From positions 62,001 through 126,000 of the forward strand of contig NZ_JABWSY010000017.1 in assembly GCF_013396335.1 (NCBI RefSeq): 64,000 bases of DNA, in the 5' to 3' direction. Shown here piece by piece: positions 35,977 to 44,958 of the stretch. The number at the start of each line of letters is the position of its first letter. The first letter of the stretch is position 1. Source of the stretch: Bacillus sp. EB106-08-02-XG196 (GTDB lineage Bacteria; Bacillota; Bacilli; Bacillales; Cytobacillaceae). The notes beneath the pieces are model-generated. The model made no database searches and had not been told where the DNA came from. It worked only from the letters and a program-made list of their open reading frames with translations. A program made the translations under genes and the position numbers.

Positions 35977-37711
35977 GGTTTTCCTCCCCCTTCACAGGTA
36001 TGACAAACGAAACCTTTGTCCCTCTCTTTTCTTCACTTTTAATAGTCAAACCACTTTTTTGATAGTATAATTCCAGGCGTTTGTGTACATTTGAGATTGC
36101 CATTCCATTCCCCTTTTTTGAGATGACCCTGCCTGACTGTATTGCTTGTTTAATAGAATCTAATTTTTGTTGATTCATCCCCGGTCCATCATCTTCAACG
36201 ACTATTTCAAGGTATTCCTGAGCTTCCGCAGGTTGTATCGAAACCGTTATGGTACATGGCTGTAATGTATTCCCAGCCCCATGCAGAACGGCATTTTCAA
36301 CTAACGGCTGAATCAACAGTTTAGGGATCCTGACATGCCCTAGTTCACATGGCAGGTCTAGATTCCACGTTAAGTGATCGCCAAAGCGCATTTTCATAAT
36401 TTCCATATAGTCTTCAATGTGTTTGATTTCAGCCTTGAGCGCAACCCAATCGCCATCACTTTGCTTAGTGATCGTATAACGGAATAAGTTGGACATTGCC
36501 ACCACAAGCTCCGCTAGTTCATCCTCATCTTTATCTTCCAGCGACCATTTAAGCGCATCCAATGTATTAAAAAGAAAATGAGGATTAATTTGCGCTTGTA
36601 AGGCTTTTAATTCACTCCGGCTGCGGGTTATTTCCTTTTGATAGACCATCTGAATCAAATGATTTGTTTCTTTTACTAGTTGGTTATAGGTACTATTTAA
36701 CTCATTAATTTCATTAACAGCGGTAACACTAGGGTTCAAGGTTAAGGAACCTGCGCTTGCCTGCTGCATCGTTTCTGTTAACTTGATAATCGGTCTTGTA
36801 ATAAAGGTCGATAGACCCAGCGTACTAATTAAAAAGATAATAAACCCAATAATCCCAGCGATAATAATCCCTGATCGTAAGACATTAATCCCTTCCGTAA
36901 GCGCTTTAATCGGAGTTAAGATGATCAGTGTCCACCCGGTTTCATTCGATGTTTGTCTTGTCATCATATACTCCTGGCTGCCCAATGTTAATGTAGGATC
37001 ATTATTTAAAATAATGGGTTCAAGGGGTTGATGATAGTTTGATTGAATAGGCTCCGAATATTGGTCAAGTAAAATCGAATATTGATTTTTAATTTTTGTT
37101 TTATCTAGATCCATAAACTCAAGATAATTTCGATAAATACTAATGAGCAGGTAACCGCCATCCTCAAAACCGCGGTTTAATAGATTGACGCGCCTGAGCG
37201 CGAGGATGTTATCTGAGTTCCGTGGGTCGTCCCCGATCCATACAAGGCTTCCATTTGCATAATCTGCCTGTTGAATCCACTTCCCGTCAATTCTCGTAAG
37301 TAAATTCGTATCATCCAGGGGGAGTAAACGATCCATCGTGTCTGTATAGAGTTCAAACGAAAAAATGCCATCTGTATTTGCTTGTATCGTGGTCACAATG
37401 CCGTCTAATTGCTGCCGCTCAGCAAAACTTATCGTATGTCCTTGATATGCTTTTGTTAGGGTTCTTTGAATCGCATCATTTGTCATGACTAGTTTAGAGG
37501 AGGTGCTAATTTGTTTATATAAAGATTCTAATCTACCATTTGCCTCTACCGCCGTCTGGTGAATTTGTTTTTCAGCATTATTTTTCAAGAGGGTTGACAC
37601 TCTGTTAAAAGTGATTAGGCTGACAATAAATAAAACAATCAGCATCACTACTAAAAATACGACAAGAATTTGATTTCGTAATGTGTTCCATTTGTGTAAT
37701 CTCGAGAACAT
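35942..37711 (-). CDS. YesM-type sensor histidine kinase
   Basis: This 589-aa protein has a transmembrane segment near 15-37 and an extracellular sensor to about 280. A second segment near 283-303 and a HAMP follow; phospho-acceptor His lies in QAQINPHFLFNTLD near 380. The ATPase has QPLVENAVLHGAG and a G1 box EDDGPGMN. It is a separate system from the kinase at 28223, with the same domain order but little shared sensor sequence, which implies a different ligand. Confidence 0.9.
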   Translation of the reverse strand: MFSRLHKWNTLRNQILVVFLVVMLIVLFIVSLITFNRVSTLLKNNAEKQIHQTAVEANGRLESLYKQISTSSKLVMTNDAIQRTLTKAYQGHTISFAERQQLDGIVTTIQANTDGIFSFELYTDTMDRLLPLDDTNLLTRIDGKWIQQADYANGSLVWIGDDPRNSDNILALRRVNLLNRGFEDGGYLLISIYRNYLEFMDLDKTKIKNQYSILLDQYSEPIQSNYHQPLEPIILNNDPTLTLGSQEYMMTRQTSNETGWTLIILTPIKALTEGINVLRSGIIIAGIIGFIIFLISTLGLSTFITRPIIKLTETMQQASAGSLTLNPSVTAVNEINELNSTYNQLVKETNHLIQMVYQKEITRSRSELKALQAQINPHFLFNTLDALKWSLEDKDEDELAELVVAMSNLFRYTITKQSDGDWVALKAEIKHIEDYMEIMKMRFGDHLTWNLDLPCELGHVRIPKLLIQPLVENAVLHGAGNTLQPCTITVSIQPAEAQEYLEIVVEDDGPGMNQQKLDSIKQAIQSGRVISKKGNGMAISNVHKRLELYYQKSGLTIKSEEKRGTKVSFVIPVKGEENHVEYKDDFDRG

Positions 37712-37811
37712 AAAGTCGCCCTTCTACGATAGTTTTTTTCTACTATAACGCATTTTGTCGAATTACGTAATATTATTTCCAAATATCAAAAAACTGTCAA
37801 TTTTAAAAATT

Positions 37812-37942
37812 GGCTGTGTTATTATTTTAATGTTGATTTTCGTGTAGGGCTGATCATTCAATATGGGGATTTCCCAATTTAGACGGAAATTCTCCGCTTA
37901 TTTCCAAACACAGTAAAATCAACATTCAGCTTTAACACAGCC
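37812..37942. mobile_element. MITE-like element B, about 131 bp
   Basis: The terminal inverted repeats of 28-29 bp begin GGCTGTGTTA and end AATGTTGATTTT on the inner side, with mismatches only in the middle. There is no coding capacity. Related ends occur in element A at 16924. It lies in the 312-bp gap between the kinase gene and the yesL-like gene, just upstream of the latter's promoter region. Confidence 0.65.
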
Positions 37943-38023
37943 TAAAAATTAACCATATTCAATATGTACACAATGGTCTATAATGTGTTTAAAAAAGAAA
38001 GTACCATAATAAGGGGAATGATT

Positions 38024-38641
38024 ATGAATAAGCTATCAATGAATGGCCTATATACTCTTACTGAGTGGATTACTAGGTTTGCCTATGTAAATATCTTATG
38101 GATTGGCTTTTCGCTTCTTGGTCTTGTGGTCTTTGGAATCAGCCCCGCAACCGTGGCGATGTTTACGATTATACGTAAATGGATCATGGGTGAAAGTGAT
38201 ATTCCCGTATTTCAAACTTTCTGGAATTCCTATAAAAAAGAGTTTCTTAGGGGTAATGGATTAGGAATCGTCATAGCTTTATTGGCCTATATTATTTATA
38301 TTGATTTGAACTATTTAAAACTCGATTCCGTTATTCAAATTCCTTTATACCTCATTATTTTTGCAATTGTTATGACAATTTTGTATATATTTCCTGTTTA
38401 CGTTCACTATAACGTAACCCTCTTTCAGCTGTTTAAAAACTCCTTCTTTATTATGATGGTGAATCCAGTTTCAAGTATCATGATGCTGCTAGGGTTTGTG
38501 GCTTTATTCTTTGTAATGAAGTTTTTACCAGCACTGTTATTTTTCTTCGGCGGCAGCCTCTCGGCAGGAATTATCATGTCATCGTGTTATCTAGCGTTCC
38601 AAAAAGTAGAGAAGAAACAAAAGGAAGCACAGGCTGTATAA
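38024..38641 (+). CDS. yesL: YesL-like membrane protein (DUF624)
   Basis: This protein of about 205 aa has four to five hydrophobic segments and the DUF624 pattern (YTLTEWITRFAYVNILWIGFSLLGLVVFGISPAT at the N-terminus). In Bacillus, yesL-type genes sit with yesM/yesN two-component systems and oligosaccharide importers, as here; its function is unknown, possibly assisting the sensor or importer. The start is the ATG at 38024, after AAGGGGA with 6-nt spacing. It is read away from the kinase gene. Confidence 0.85.
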   Translation: MNKLSMNGLYTLTEWITRFAYVNILWIGFSLLGLVVFGISPATVAMFTIIRKWIMGESDIPVFQTFWNSYKKEFLRGNGLGIVIALLAYIIYIDLNYLKLDSVIQIPLYLIIFAIVMTILYIFPVYVHYNVTLFQLFKNSFFIMMVNPVSSIMMLLGFVALFFVMKFLPALLFFFGGSLSAGIIMSSCYLAFQKVEKKQKEAQAV

Positions 38642-38657
38642 TTGTGCTTCCTTCTTT
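38621..38657. terminator. Convergent terminator shared by yesL-like and deacetylase genes
   Basis: Perfect arms AAGGAAGCACA/TGTGCTTCCTT are followed by CTTTTT on the plus strand. The hairpin overlaps the stop codon of the yesL-like gene and ends at the stop of the opposing gene. Confidence 0.8.
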
Positions 38658-39260
38658 TTATGCTAAAGCTAATAGTTCGCTGACCGTTACAAGTTGATAG
38701 CCTTGTGACGTTAATTCGGAAACAAGCATACGAACGGCTTCTATGGTTTGTGAGCGGTCGCCATAGCCATCATGGAAAATTAAAATACTGCCATTCTTTA
38801 CAGCTTCTCTTGATTTTCGTACGATATGCTCAACTCCGGGCTGTTCCCAGTCCTGAGCCTCTAAATTTAATGCACCAATCATAGGGTATCTCTTATTTTG
38901 AAGTAACGACACCGTGTCCTGATTATAATCAAGGTATGGAGGACGAAAGACAACAGGTTTTCTTCCCGCCATTTTCTCTATTAATTTTTCCGTTTCCTCA
39001 ATTTCCTTTAAACAATCTTGTATGCTTAACTGTGATAGTTTTGGGTGGGTGAAAGTATGATTCCCAATTTCATGTCCCTGGTCAGCAACCTGCTTTACAA
39101 CCTCAGGATACTTTCCCATCTGCTCACCGATCATAAAGAAAGTTGCTTTTCCCTTTGCTTCCGAGAAAATTTCTAAAACTTGCGGGGTGTAAACCGGATT
39201 TGGCCCGTCATCAAATGTAATAGCAACTGCCCTTTGCGCTGTAGAAACTTCGTTAATCAT
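38658..39260 (-). CDS. NodB-domain polysaccharide deacetylase (CE4)
   Basis: This 200-aa protein consists of the catalytic domain only. Motif 1 is TFDDGPN (residues 15-21), the metal His pair is in HEIGNHTFTHPKLS near 62-75, motif 3 is FRPPYLDYN near 103, and the C-terminal motif is LIFHDGYGDR. There is no signal peptide, so it acts in the cytoplasm. Given the xylan context, it may be an acetyl-xylo-oligosaccharide esterase rather than a cell-wall enzyme. It is 13 bp downstream of the aldo/keto reductase stop-start region, so likely co-transcribed. Confidence 0.88.
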   Translation of the reverse strand: MINEVSTAQRAVAITFDDGPNPVYTPQVLEIFSEAKGKATFFMIGEQMGKYPEVVKQVADQGHEIGNHTFTHPKLSQLSIQDCLKEIEETEKLIEKMAGRKPVVFRPPYLDYNQDTVSLLQNKRYPMIGALNLEAQDWEQPGVEHIVRKSREAVKNGSILIFHDGYGDRSQTIEAVRMLVSELTSQGYQLVTVSELLALA

Positions 39261-39273
39261 CGTGACCGCCCCC

Positions 39274-40257
39274 TTAATAAGGACCTCTTACAAAATCCCT
39301 TACCTTTTCTTGATAGAAACGTTGAATTTCTTTCTGTTCTTCTACTGAGAATGACTTCGTATCTAAAGTAGAGAGATTGTCCTCTACCTGTTTAACATTT
39401 TTAAAACCAGGAATAATACACGTTATTTCTTTTTGATCTAGTATCCAGCGCAATGCTGCACTAGCCATTGATTTACGGCCTTCTGCAATCCACTTTAATT
39501 CGTCAGCTAATTCGACACCCTTACGGAATCCAAGACCTGCGAAGGTTTCCCCTACATTAAAAGCCTCTCCATTTTCATTAAAGCGGCGATGGTCATCGGC
39601 TTCAAAAACATGATCAGTGTTAAATTTACCCGTTAATAGCCCGCTCGCCAGCGGCAGCCGAACAAGCAGACCTACCCCTTTTTGAAAAGCCTCAGGTATT
39701 AATTTTTCTAAGGGCTTCTGGCGGAACATATTAAAAATGATTTGCAGACTCTTAACATTTGGATATTCCAAACAAATGAGCCCCTCTTCAACGGTTTCCA
39801 CACTGACACCGTAATGACGAATTTTCCCTTCCTTCTTCAGCCGGTCAAGTACTTCGAAGACACTTCCATCTTTCAAAATCTCTGTTGCAGGGCAATGAAT
39901 TTGATACAAATCAATGGCTTCCCTGTTTAGACGGCGCAGACTGTCTTCACAATAAGAGCTTACTTTTTCATAGCTGTAATTTTTCGGATCAAAAATATCG
40001 CCCTGACGGCAGAATTTGGTTGCGATATGGATCTGGTCTTCCTTGCCTTTCGTGGCTTTGGCCAATAACTCTTCACTATGACCATCACCATATACATCGG
40101 CAGTATCAAAAAAGTTAACACCTTGTTCCATCGCATATTCTAAAGATTTCAGTGCTTCTGAATCACTCGTCCTGCCCCATGAACCGCCTATTGCCCATGT
40201 TCCAAAGCTGACCTCACTAATCATGATTCCTGTATTGCCCAACTCACGATAATTCAT
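39274..40257 (-). CDS. Aldo/keto reductase
   Basis: This protein of about 327 aa is an NADPH-dependent TIM-barrel oxidoreductase. The catalytic Asp and Tyr lie in DTADVYGDGHSEELL near residue 45, Lys in IATKF near 75 and His in YQIHCPATE near 120. The C-terminal cofactor-binding region is IPGFKNVKQVEDN. The start is placed at the ATG at 40257, after AGGAG. It may reduce xylose or another aldose, but no substrate can be assigned. It lies downstream of xylB, separated by about 130 bp. Confidence 0.88.
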   Translation of the reverse strand: MNYRELGNTGIMISEVSFGTWAIGGSWGRTSDSEALKSLEYAMEQGVNFFDTADVYGDGHSEELLAKATKGKEDQIHIATKFCRQGDIFDPKNYSYEKVSSYCEDSLRRLNREAIDLYQIHCPATEILKDGSVFEVLDRLKKEGKIRHYGVSVETVEEGLICLEYPNVKSLQIIFNMFRQKPLEKLIPEAFQKGVGLLVRLPLASGLLTGKFNTDHVFEADDHRRFNENGEAFNVGETFAGLGFRKGVELADELKWIAEGRKSMASAALRWILDQKEITCIIPGFKNVKQVEDNLSTLDTKSFSVEEQKEIQRFYQEKVRDFVRGPY

Positions 40258-40389
40258 CTTAACAACTCCTTTTTTTATCCAACTCACTAGCTTAAGAGTG
40301 GTCCCATTCAGGCAGAGGTTGTAACCTCATTTTGTATCAAGACTTTCTTAAATCCTGGCAATCCATAGATTAAGATGGTTACTATAATT

Positions 40390-41889
40390 TTATTTTCTAA
40401 ACTCTCTTAATTGCTCATTCAATTCCTTGGTTTGCGAATAAATTTGCTGGTAGATCTTAAATAGTTTCTGATAGGCTTCCACATTTTCCTGAATAGGGTA
40501 ATAGGTCTTTGCAGTTTGTATAAATACCTCTGCACATTCTTTAAGTGATGGGTACCAGCCACAGCCGTATGCCGCTAACATTGCAGCACCCATTCCTGGA
40601 CCTTGTTCGCTCGTAAGCTTTTCAATTTTTGCATTAAAAACGTCTGCCTGCATTTGCAGCCATGTGTCATTCTTAGCGCCTCCGCCGATTGAGATAATGG
40701 AGTCAATGACCTTTCCACTGCTTCTAAAAATCTCAATGGATTCATTTAATGAAAAGGTTATTCCCTCGAGAACAGCACGAGCGAAGTGCTTACGTTCGTG
40801 TGCAGCATCGATACCAATAAAGCTGCCACGAATATTTGAGTCCGCATGCGGCGTTCTTTCGCCTACTAGATATGGTGTAAATAATAATCCGTTACTTCCT
40901 GCAGGTACTTCATCAATACCTGCTAAAAATTGGCCAAAGGCTTCTTTTTCTGCGAACGTATCTTTAAACCAGCTTAAACTATAGCCAGCAGCAAGGGTTA
41001 CTCCCATTGTATAATAAGCATTTTCTTCACTATGATTGAAATAGTGAACCTTTCCTTCAAAATCTAGGTCATTTCGTTCTTCATAGGAAAGAACAACGCC
41101 GGAAGTCCCGATACTTGCTAATGTTTTTCCTTCTGCTAAAATTCCAGAACCAATCGCACCGCATGCATTGTCCGCACCGCCAGCAAACACCCTTGTTGTT
41201 TCCGATAATCCAGTTTCTAGAGCAAATTCTGCCGTAACAGTTCCTACAAACCCATGTGATTCGACTAACGGAGGACAGAATTCTGGTGACAAACCAAATC
41301 GTTCTAAAATTTCACTGCTCCACTCACGCTTTGCTATATTCAGTAATAACGTTCCTGCGGCATCAGAGTAATCCATATGGATATTTCCTGTTAATCGGTA
41401 GCGTAGATAATCCTTTGGAAGCAAAAACACACTCGCACGTTCAAAGATTTCCGGTTCATTTTCTTTTACCCAAAGAATTTTTGGCAACGTAAATCCTTCT
41501 AACGCTGGGTTTTTCGTTACTTCTAATAAACGTTTTTTGCCAACAACGTCGTAGATTTCCTGACATTGTTTCGTGGTTCTCGTGTCATTCCACAAAATCG
41601 CATTTCTTAATACTTGATGGTTTTTATCTATTAAAACAAGGCCATGCATTTGCCCGGAGAAGCTGATGCCTTCGATGTCGTTTACATCTCCATCGAACTG
41701 CTGGACCAGTTCCGCTAAACCAGCTGTTGTTTTTTTCACCCATTCTTCCGGATTTTGTTCACTGTAACCTGATTTTTCGATTATTAGAGGATATGATTTT
41801 GAAACTTCCTTACAAACTTCCCCATTTTGATTCACAAGTAGGATTTTTACGGCACTAGTTCCAAGATCAACCCCGATTACATACTTCAT
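40390..41889 (-). CDS. xylB: Xylulokinase
   Basis: This 499-aa FGGY-family kinase phosphorylates D-xylulose for entry into the pentose phosphate pathway. The N-terminal phosphate loop is GVDLGTSAVK. SFSGQMHGLVLID near residue 75, WNDTRTTKQC near 103, GGADNACGAIGSG near 235 and the C-terminal FGGY-like ISIGGGAKNDTWLQMQADVF are present. It is the second gene of the xylose operon after xylA, separated by a hairpin. Confidence 0.95.
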   Translation of the reverse strand: MKYVIGVDLGTSAVKILLVNQNGEVCKEVSKSYPLIIEKSGYSEQNPEEWVKKTTAGLAELVQQFDGDVNDIEGISFSGQMHGLVLIDKNHQVLRNAILWNDTRTTKQCQEIYDVVGKKRLLEVTKNPALEGFTLPKILWVKENEPEIFERASVFLLPKDYLRYRLTGNIHMDYSDAAGTLLLNIAKREWSSEILERFGLSPEFCPPLVESHGFVGTVTAEFALETGLSETTRVFAGGADNACGAIGSGILAEGKTLASIGTSGVVLSYEERNDLDFEGKVHYFNHSEENAYYTMGVTLAAGYSLSWFKDTFAEKEAFGQFLAGIDEVPAGSNGLLFTPYLVGERTPHADSNIRGSFIGIDAAHERKHFARAVLEGITFSLNESIEIFRSSGKVIDSIISIGGGAKNDTWLQMQADVFNAKIEKLTSEQGPGMGAAMLAAYGCGWYPSLKECAEVFIQTAKTYYPIQENVEAYQKLFKIYQQIYSQTKELNEQLREFRK

Positions 41890-41906
41890 TCAAATCATCC
41901 TTTTCT

Positions 41907-41947
41907 AAAAAAAGTGCTGGAGTAATAGGCTGCCAGCACTTTTTTTA
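41907..41947 (-). terminator. Attenuator hairpin between xylA and xylB
   Basis: Perfect 14-bp arms AAAAAAAGTGCTGG/CCAGCACTTTTTTT enclose a 12-nt loop, with a long U-run after the stem on the minus strand. As an intrinsic terminator inside the operon it would make xylA expression exceed xylB. Confidence 0.8.
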
Positions 41948-41966
41948 TGTTTATATTGAGTATAGA

Positions 41967-43298
41967 TTAAACTGTGACACTTGAAAGTGTTTCAAGAAGA
42001 TATTGATTGATTACTCCTTTTAGGCGTTCTGTTCTGCCTGATGTATTCTTGATTCCTGTTAATTGAAGGGCATACTTTTCAAGCTCGTGGAAGTTTGTTT
42101 TTCCTTCTACGATTTCTAAGCCGATTCCCTTTGTATAGCTGCTGTAGCGCTCATCGATAAAGCTATCAAGCACTTTATCTTCGATTAATTTGTTTGCAAC
42201 CTTTAAGCCGATTGCAAATGCATCCATACCCGCGATATGTGCGTGGAATAGATCTTCTGGTTCGAATGAACCGCGGCGTACTTTTGCGTCAAAGTTCAAG
42301 CCGCCTTTGCCTAAGCCGCCATTTTTCAAGATTTCGTACATCGCTAATGTATTCGTGTACAAGTCAGTTGGGAATTCATCTGTATCCCATCCAAGTAAGT
42401 TATCACCCTGGTTAGCATCGACAGAACCAAGCATTCCATTGATACGAGCTGTTCTTAACTCATGCTCAAATGTGTGGCCGGCTAAAGTAGCGTGGTTCGC
42501 TTCGATGTTAAACTTGAAGTAGTCAGTTAGGTCATATTTTTGTAAGAATGCTAGACCAGTAGCTACATCGAAGTCGTATTGGTGTTTAGTTGGCTCTTTT
42601 GGTTTTGGCTCGATTAAGAATGGAACGTTTAAGCCGATTTCTTTTGCATAATCTACTGCCATATGGAAGAAGCGGGCTAAGTTATCCTGTTCAAGCTTCA
42701 TGTCCGTATTGAGAAGTGTTTCGTAACCTTCACGGCCTCCCCAGAATACATAGTTTTCCGCGCCAAGTTCTTTCGCTACTTCTAACGCTTTTTTCACTTT
42801 CGCTGCAGAGTAAGCAAACACATCTGCATTAGGTGAAGTTGCAGCGCCATGAACATAACGTGGATTTGTGAACATGTTAGCTGTGTTCCAAAGTAATTTC
42901 GTTTTGCTTGTTTTCATGTATTCTTTGATCATGCCGACGATAACATCTTGGTTTTCGTTTGTTTCTTTTAATGTGCTTCCTTCTGGAGCAATATCAACAT
43001 CGTGGAAAGCAAAGAAAGGAACATTTAATTTTTCAAATAGTTCAAATGCCGCTTCCACACGTGCTTTTGCTAAATCTAAGCCAGTGAAACGATCCCAAGG
43101 ACGGATTGCTGTACCGACACCAAATGGGTCTGAACCATCAGCGGCGAATGTGTGCCAATAAGCAACAGAGAAACGAAGAAGTTCCTCCATTGTTTTGCCG
43201 TTTATTTTTTCTTCTGGATTATAATACTTAAATGCAAAAGGATTTTTTGATGTTGCACCTTCAAATTGAATTTTGTTAACCGTATCGAAATAAGCCAT
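41967..43298 (-). CDS. xylA: Xylose isomerase
   Basis: This class II enzyme of about 443 aa converts D-xylose to D-xylulose. The active-site blocks are PFFAFHDVDIAPEG (catalytic His near residue 102), VFWGGREGYE (near 182), and metal-binding LIEPKPKEPTKHQYDFD (near 232), with NIEANHATLAGH (near 270). The start is the ATG at 43298 after AGGAGG. The operator, promoter and cre site upstream show repression by XylR and CcpA. Confidence 0.95.
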   Translation of the reverse strand: MAYFDTVNKIQFEGATSKNPFAFKYYNPEEKINGKTMEELLRFSVAYWHTFAADGSDPFGVGTAIRPWDRFTGLDLAKARVEAAFELFEKLNVPFFAFHDVDIAPEGSTLKETNENQDVIVGMIKEYMKTSKTKLLWNTANMFTNPRYVHGAATSPNADVFAYSAAKVKKALEVAKELGAENYVFWGGREGYETLLNTDMKLEQDNLARFFHMAVDYAKEIGLNVPFLIEPKPKEPTKHQYDFDVATGLAFLQKYDLTDYFKFNIEANHATLAGHTFEHELRTARINGMLGSVDANQGDNLLGWDTDEFPTDLYTNTLAMYEILKNGGLGKGGLNFDAKVRRGSFEPEDLFHAHIAGMDAFAIGLKVANKLIEDKVLDSFIDERYSSYTKGIGLEIVEGKTNFHELEKYALQLTGIKNTSGRTERLKGVINQYLLETLSSVTV

Positions 43299-43340
43299 GA
43301 GTGATTCCTCCTGAGTAGTTTTATAGTTTAACAACAACTA

Positions 43341-43354
43341 TGTAAATGCTTACA
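43341..43354 (-). promoter_or_regulatory. Probable cre site in the xylA leader
   Basis: The palindrome TGTAAATGCTTACA matches the CcpA consensus except for one central base. It lies downstream of the predicted xylA promoter, between it and the start codon. Confidence 0.7.
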
Positions 43355-43390
43355 AAAGGTTCTTGGAATCTCTTAACCTTTGTTACTCAA

Positions 43391-43419
43391 AGTATAGCAT
43401 CTCTCACTTTGTTTGTCCA
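43391..43419 (-). promoter_or_regulatory. Predicted sigma-A promoter of xylA
   Basis: On the minus strand, TGGACA (43414-43419) and TATACT (43391-43396) are separated by 17 bp. The -35 element lies inside the XylR-type operator at 43407-43433. Confidence 0.7.
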
Positions 43420-43433
43420 TTGGATAAACAAAG
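43407..43433. promoter_or_regulatory. XylR operator of xylA
   Basis: The half-sites CTTTGTTTG and TAAACAAAG are 9 bp apart, with a TCC/GGA extension of the dyad. It resembles the TTTGTTT...AAACAAA xyl operators of Bacillus and covers the xylA -35 region. Confidence 0.85.
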
Positions 43434-43575
43434 ATTTTAAAAAATTATCTTATAGGCAATGATGGCAGTTATTACCCGCGTTCTTATAACGCCCCAACGG
43501 ACTCTTCTCAAAAGGATCATTCCTTCCATGATTATTTAAAGTCCTAATTGAGTTCGGCATAGCACTAATCCATAA

Positions 43576-43598
43576 CTTTGTATGTCTAACAAACAAAG
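43576..43598. promoter_or_regulatory. Second XylR-type operator, upstream of xylR
   Basis: CTTTGTATG and CAAACAAAG half-sites are 5 bp apart, not 9 as at xylA. It lies 46 bp before the xylR start, so it probably gives autoregulation. Confidence 0.65.
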
Positions 43599-43643
43599 AT
43601 TGTGATAAAATAATGATAATTGCGAATAAGGAGTTTTTATAAA

Positions 43644-44804
43644 GTGGAAACCATTATATGGAACCAACAGGTCGTCAAAAAGAACAACAAAGCACTTGTA
43701 TTACAATTAATTATGGAAAAAGAGCCTATTTCTAGAGCGGACATTTCTCAAGTTTCCGGTTTACACAAAACAACTGTTTCTTCTTTAGTAAATGAACTAA
43801 TAGAAGAAGAACTTATTTACGAATCCGGACCAGGGGAATCCAGCGGCGGCCGTCGCCCCGTTATTCTTCATTTTAATAAAATTGCCGGATATGCGGTTGG
43901 CGTTGATATCGGGGTTAACTATGTATTATGTGTCTTGACGGATTTAAAAGGGAATATACTGATTGAAAAAAATGAATCGGTTAACAGGACCCCTTACCCA
44001 GCCATCATGAGCAAAGTTCAGACTATGATTAGATCCATCATGGAAGAGATGCCTCAGAGCAGATATGGAATTGTCGGGATTGGAGTAGGTGTCCCAGGAA
44101 TTGTAAACAAACAAGGTTCTATCCTTCTTGCTCCAAACTTAGGCTGGACCAACATTCAGTTAAAAAAGGACCTGGAGGAATTATTCCAAATTCCAGTCAT
44201 TATTGAAAACGAAGCAAATGCCGGTGCTTTTGGAGAGCAGCAATTTGGTGCAGGTCAAGAATTTCAAAATATGATATATGTTAGTGCTGGGATTGGAATC
44301 GGAGTCGGCATTATTTTAAACAATGAATTATATCAAGGCAAAAATGGATACTCTGGCGAAATGGGACATATGATCATTGATCTCAATGGTAAGCCATGCA
44401 GTTGTGGCAGCAGAGGATGTTGGGAAGCATATGCTTCTGAAAATGCACTTCTAGAAACAGCTGACACAGATTCACTTGAGTCATTGATGAATATGGCAGA
44501 GAAGCATGATGAAACTGCTCAAAGACTTTTTGGAGAAATTGGAACTTACCTTGGGTTTGGGATTAATAACATTATTAACACCTTTAATCCCGACCAGGTT
44601 ATCATTGGCAACCGATTAGCACTTGCAAAAGAATGGATTGAACAGTCAATCGAGAAAACCATTGAAAGCCATACACTTGCGAACCATCAAAAAGACATGC
44701 ACTTGAATTTTTCAAAACTTGGAAAATACTCAACAGCACTTGGTGTCTCTGCCTTTGTTGTGGAGAGCTTTATAAAAGAAGAAGTTAGAACTTCTAGAAA
44801 TTGA
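43644..44804 (+). CDS. xylR: Xylose-responsive ROK-family repressor
   Basis: This protein of about 386 aa has an N-terminal winged helix (ISRADISQVSGLHKTTVSSLV near residues 27-47) followed by a ROK sugar-binding domain (VGVDIGVNYVLC, then VIENEANAGAFGEQQFGAG) with the zinc motif CSCGSRGCWEAY near 255. It is divergent from xylA, with two operators in the shared 345-bp region. I take the GTG at 43644 as start, because AAGGAG lies 10 nt upstream. The frame upstream to 43620 has no ribosome binding site. Confidence 0.92.
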   Translation: METIIWNQQVVKKNNKALVLQLIMEKEPISRADISQVSGLHKTTVSSLVNELIEEELIYESGPGESSGGRRPVILHFNKIAGYAVGVDIGVNYVLCVLTDLKGNILIEKNESVNRTPYPAIMSKVQTMIRSIMEEMPQSRYGIVGIGVGVPGIVNKQGSILLAPNLGWTNIQLKKDLEELFQIPVIIENEANAGAFGEQQFGAGQEFQNMIYVSAGIGIGVGIILNNELYQGKNGYSGEMGHMIIDLNGKPCSCGSRGCWEAYASENALLETADTDSLESLMNMAEKHDETAQRLFGEIGTYLGFGINNIINTFNPDQVIIGNRLALAKEWIEQSIEKTIESHTLANHQKDMHLNFSKLGKYSTALGVSAFVVESFIKEEVRTSRN

Positions 44805-44809
44805 AGTCA

Positions 44810-44850
44810 ATAAATAATCCATGCTTTTTAAAAAAGCTGGGTTATTTATT
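44810..44850. terminator. Terminator after xylR
   Basis: The nested inverted repeat AATAAATAATCC...GGGTTATTTATT with inner GCTTTTT/AAAAAGC is followed by a short T-rich run. Confidence 0.65.
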
Positions 44851-44860
44851 TTGTATACCC

Positions 44861-44876
44861 TTTGTTATTTAACAAA
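44861..44876. promoter_or_regulatory. Possible XylR-type site before the GH43 gene
   Basis: TTTGTTA and TAACAAA are 2 bp apart, 83 bp upstream of the GH43 gene. The half-site is like the other xyl boxes but the spacing differs, so this is tentative. Confidence 0.4.
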
Positions 44877-44958
44877 ACTTAGTTGCATGAATATACAAAG
44901 TACCGTTCTTCAGTTATAATAAATTTGTAATGATCTAAACTATTAAAAGGGAGCTAGT

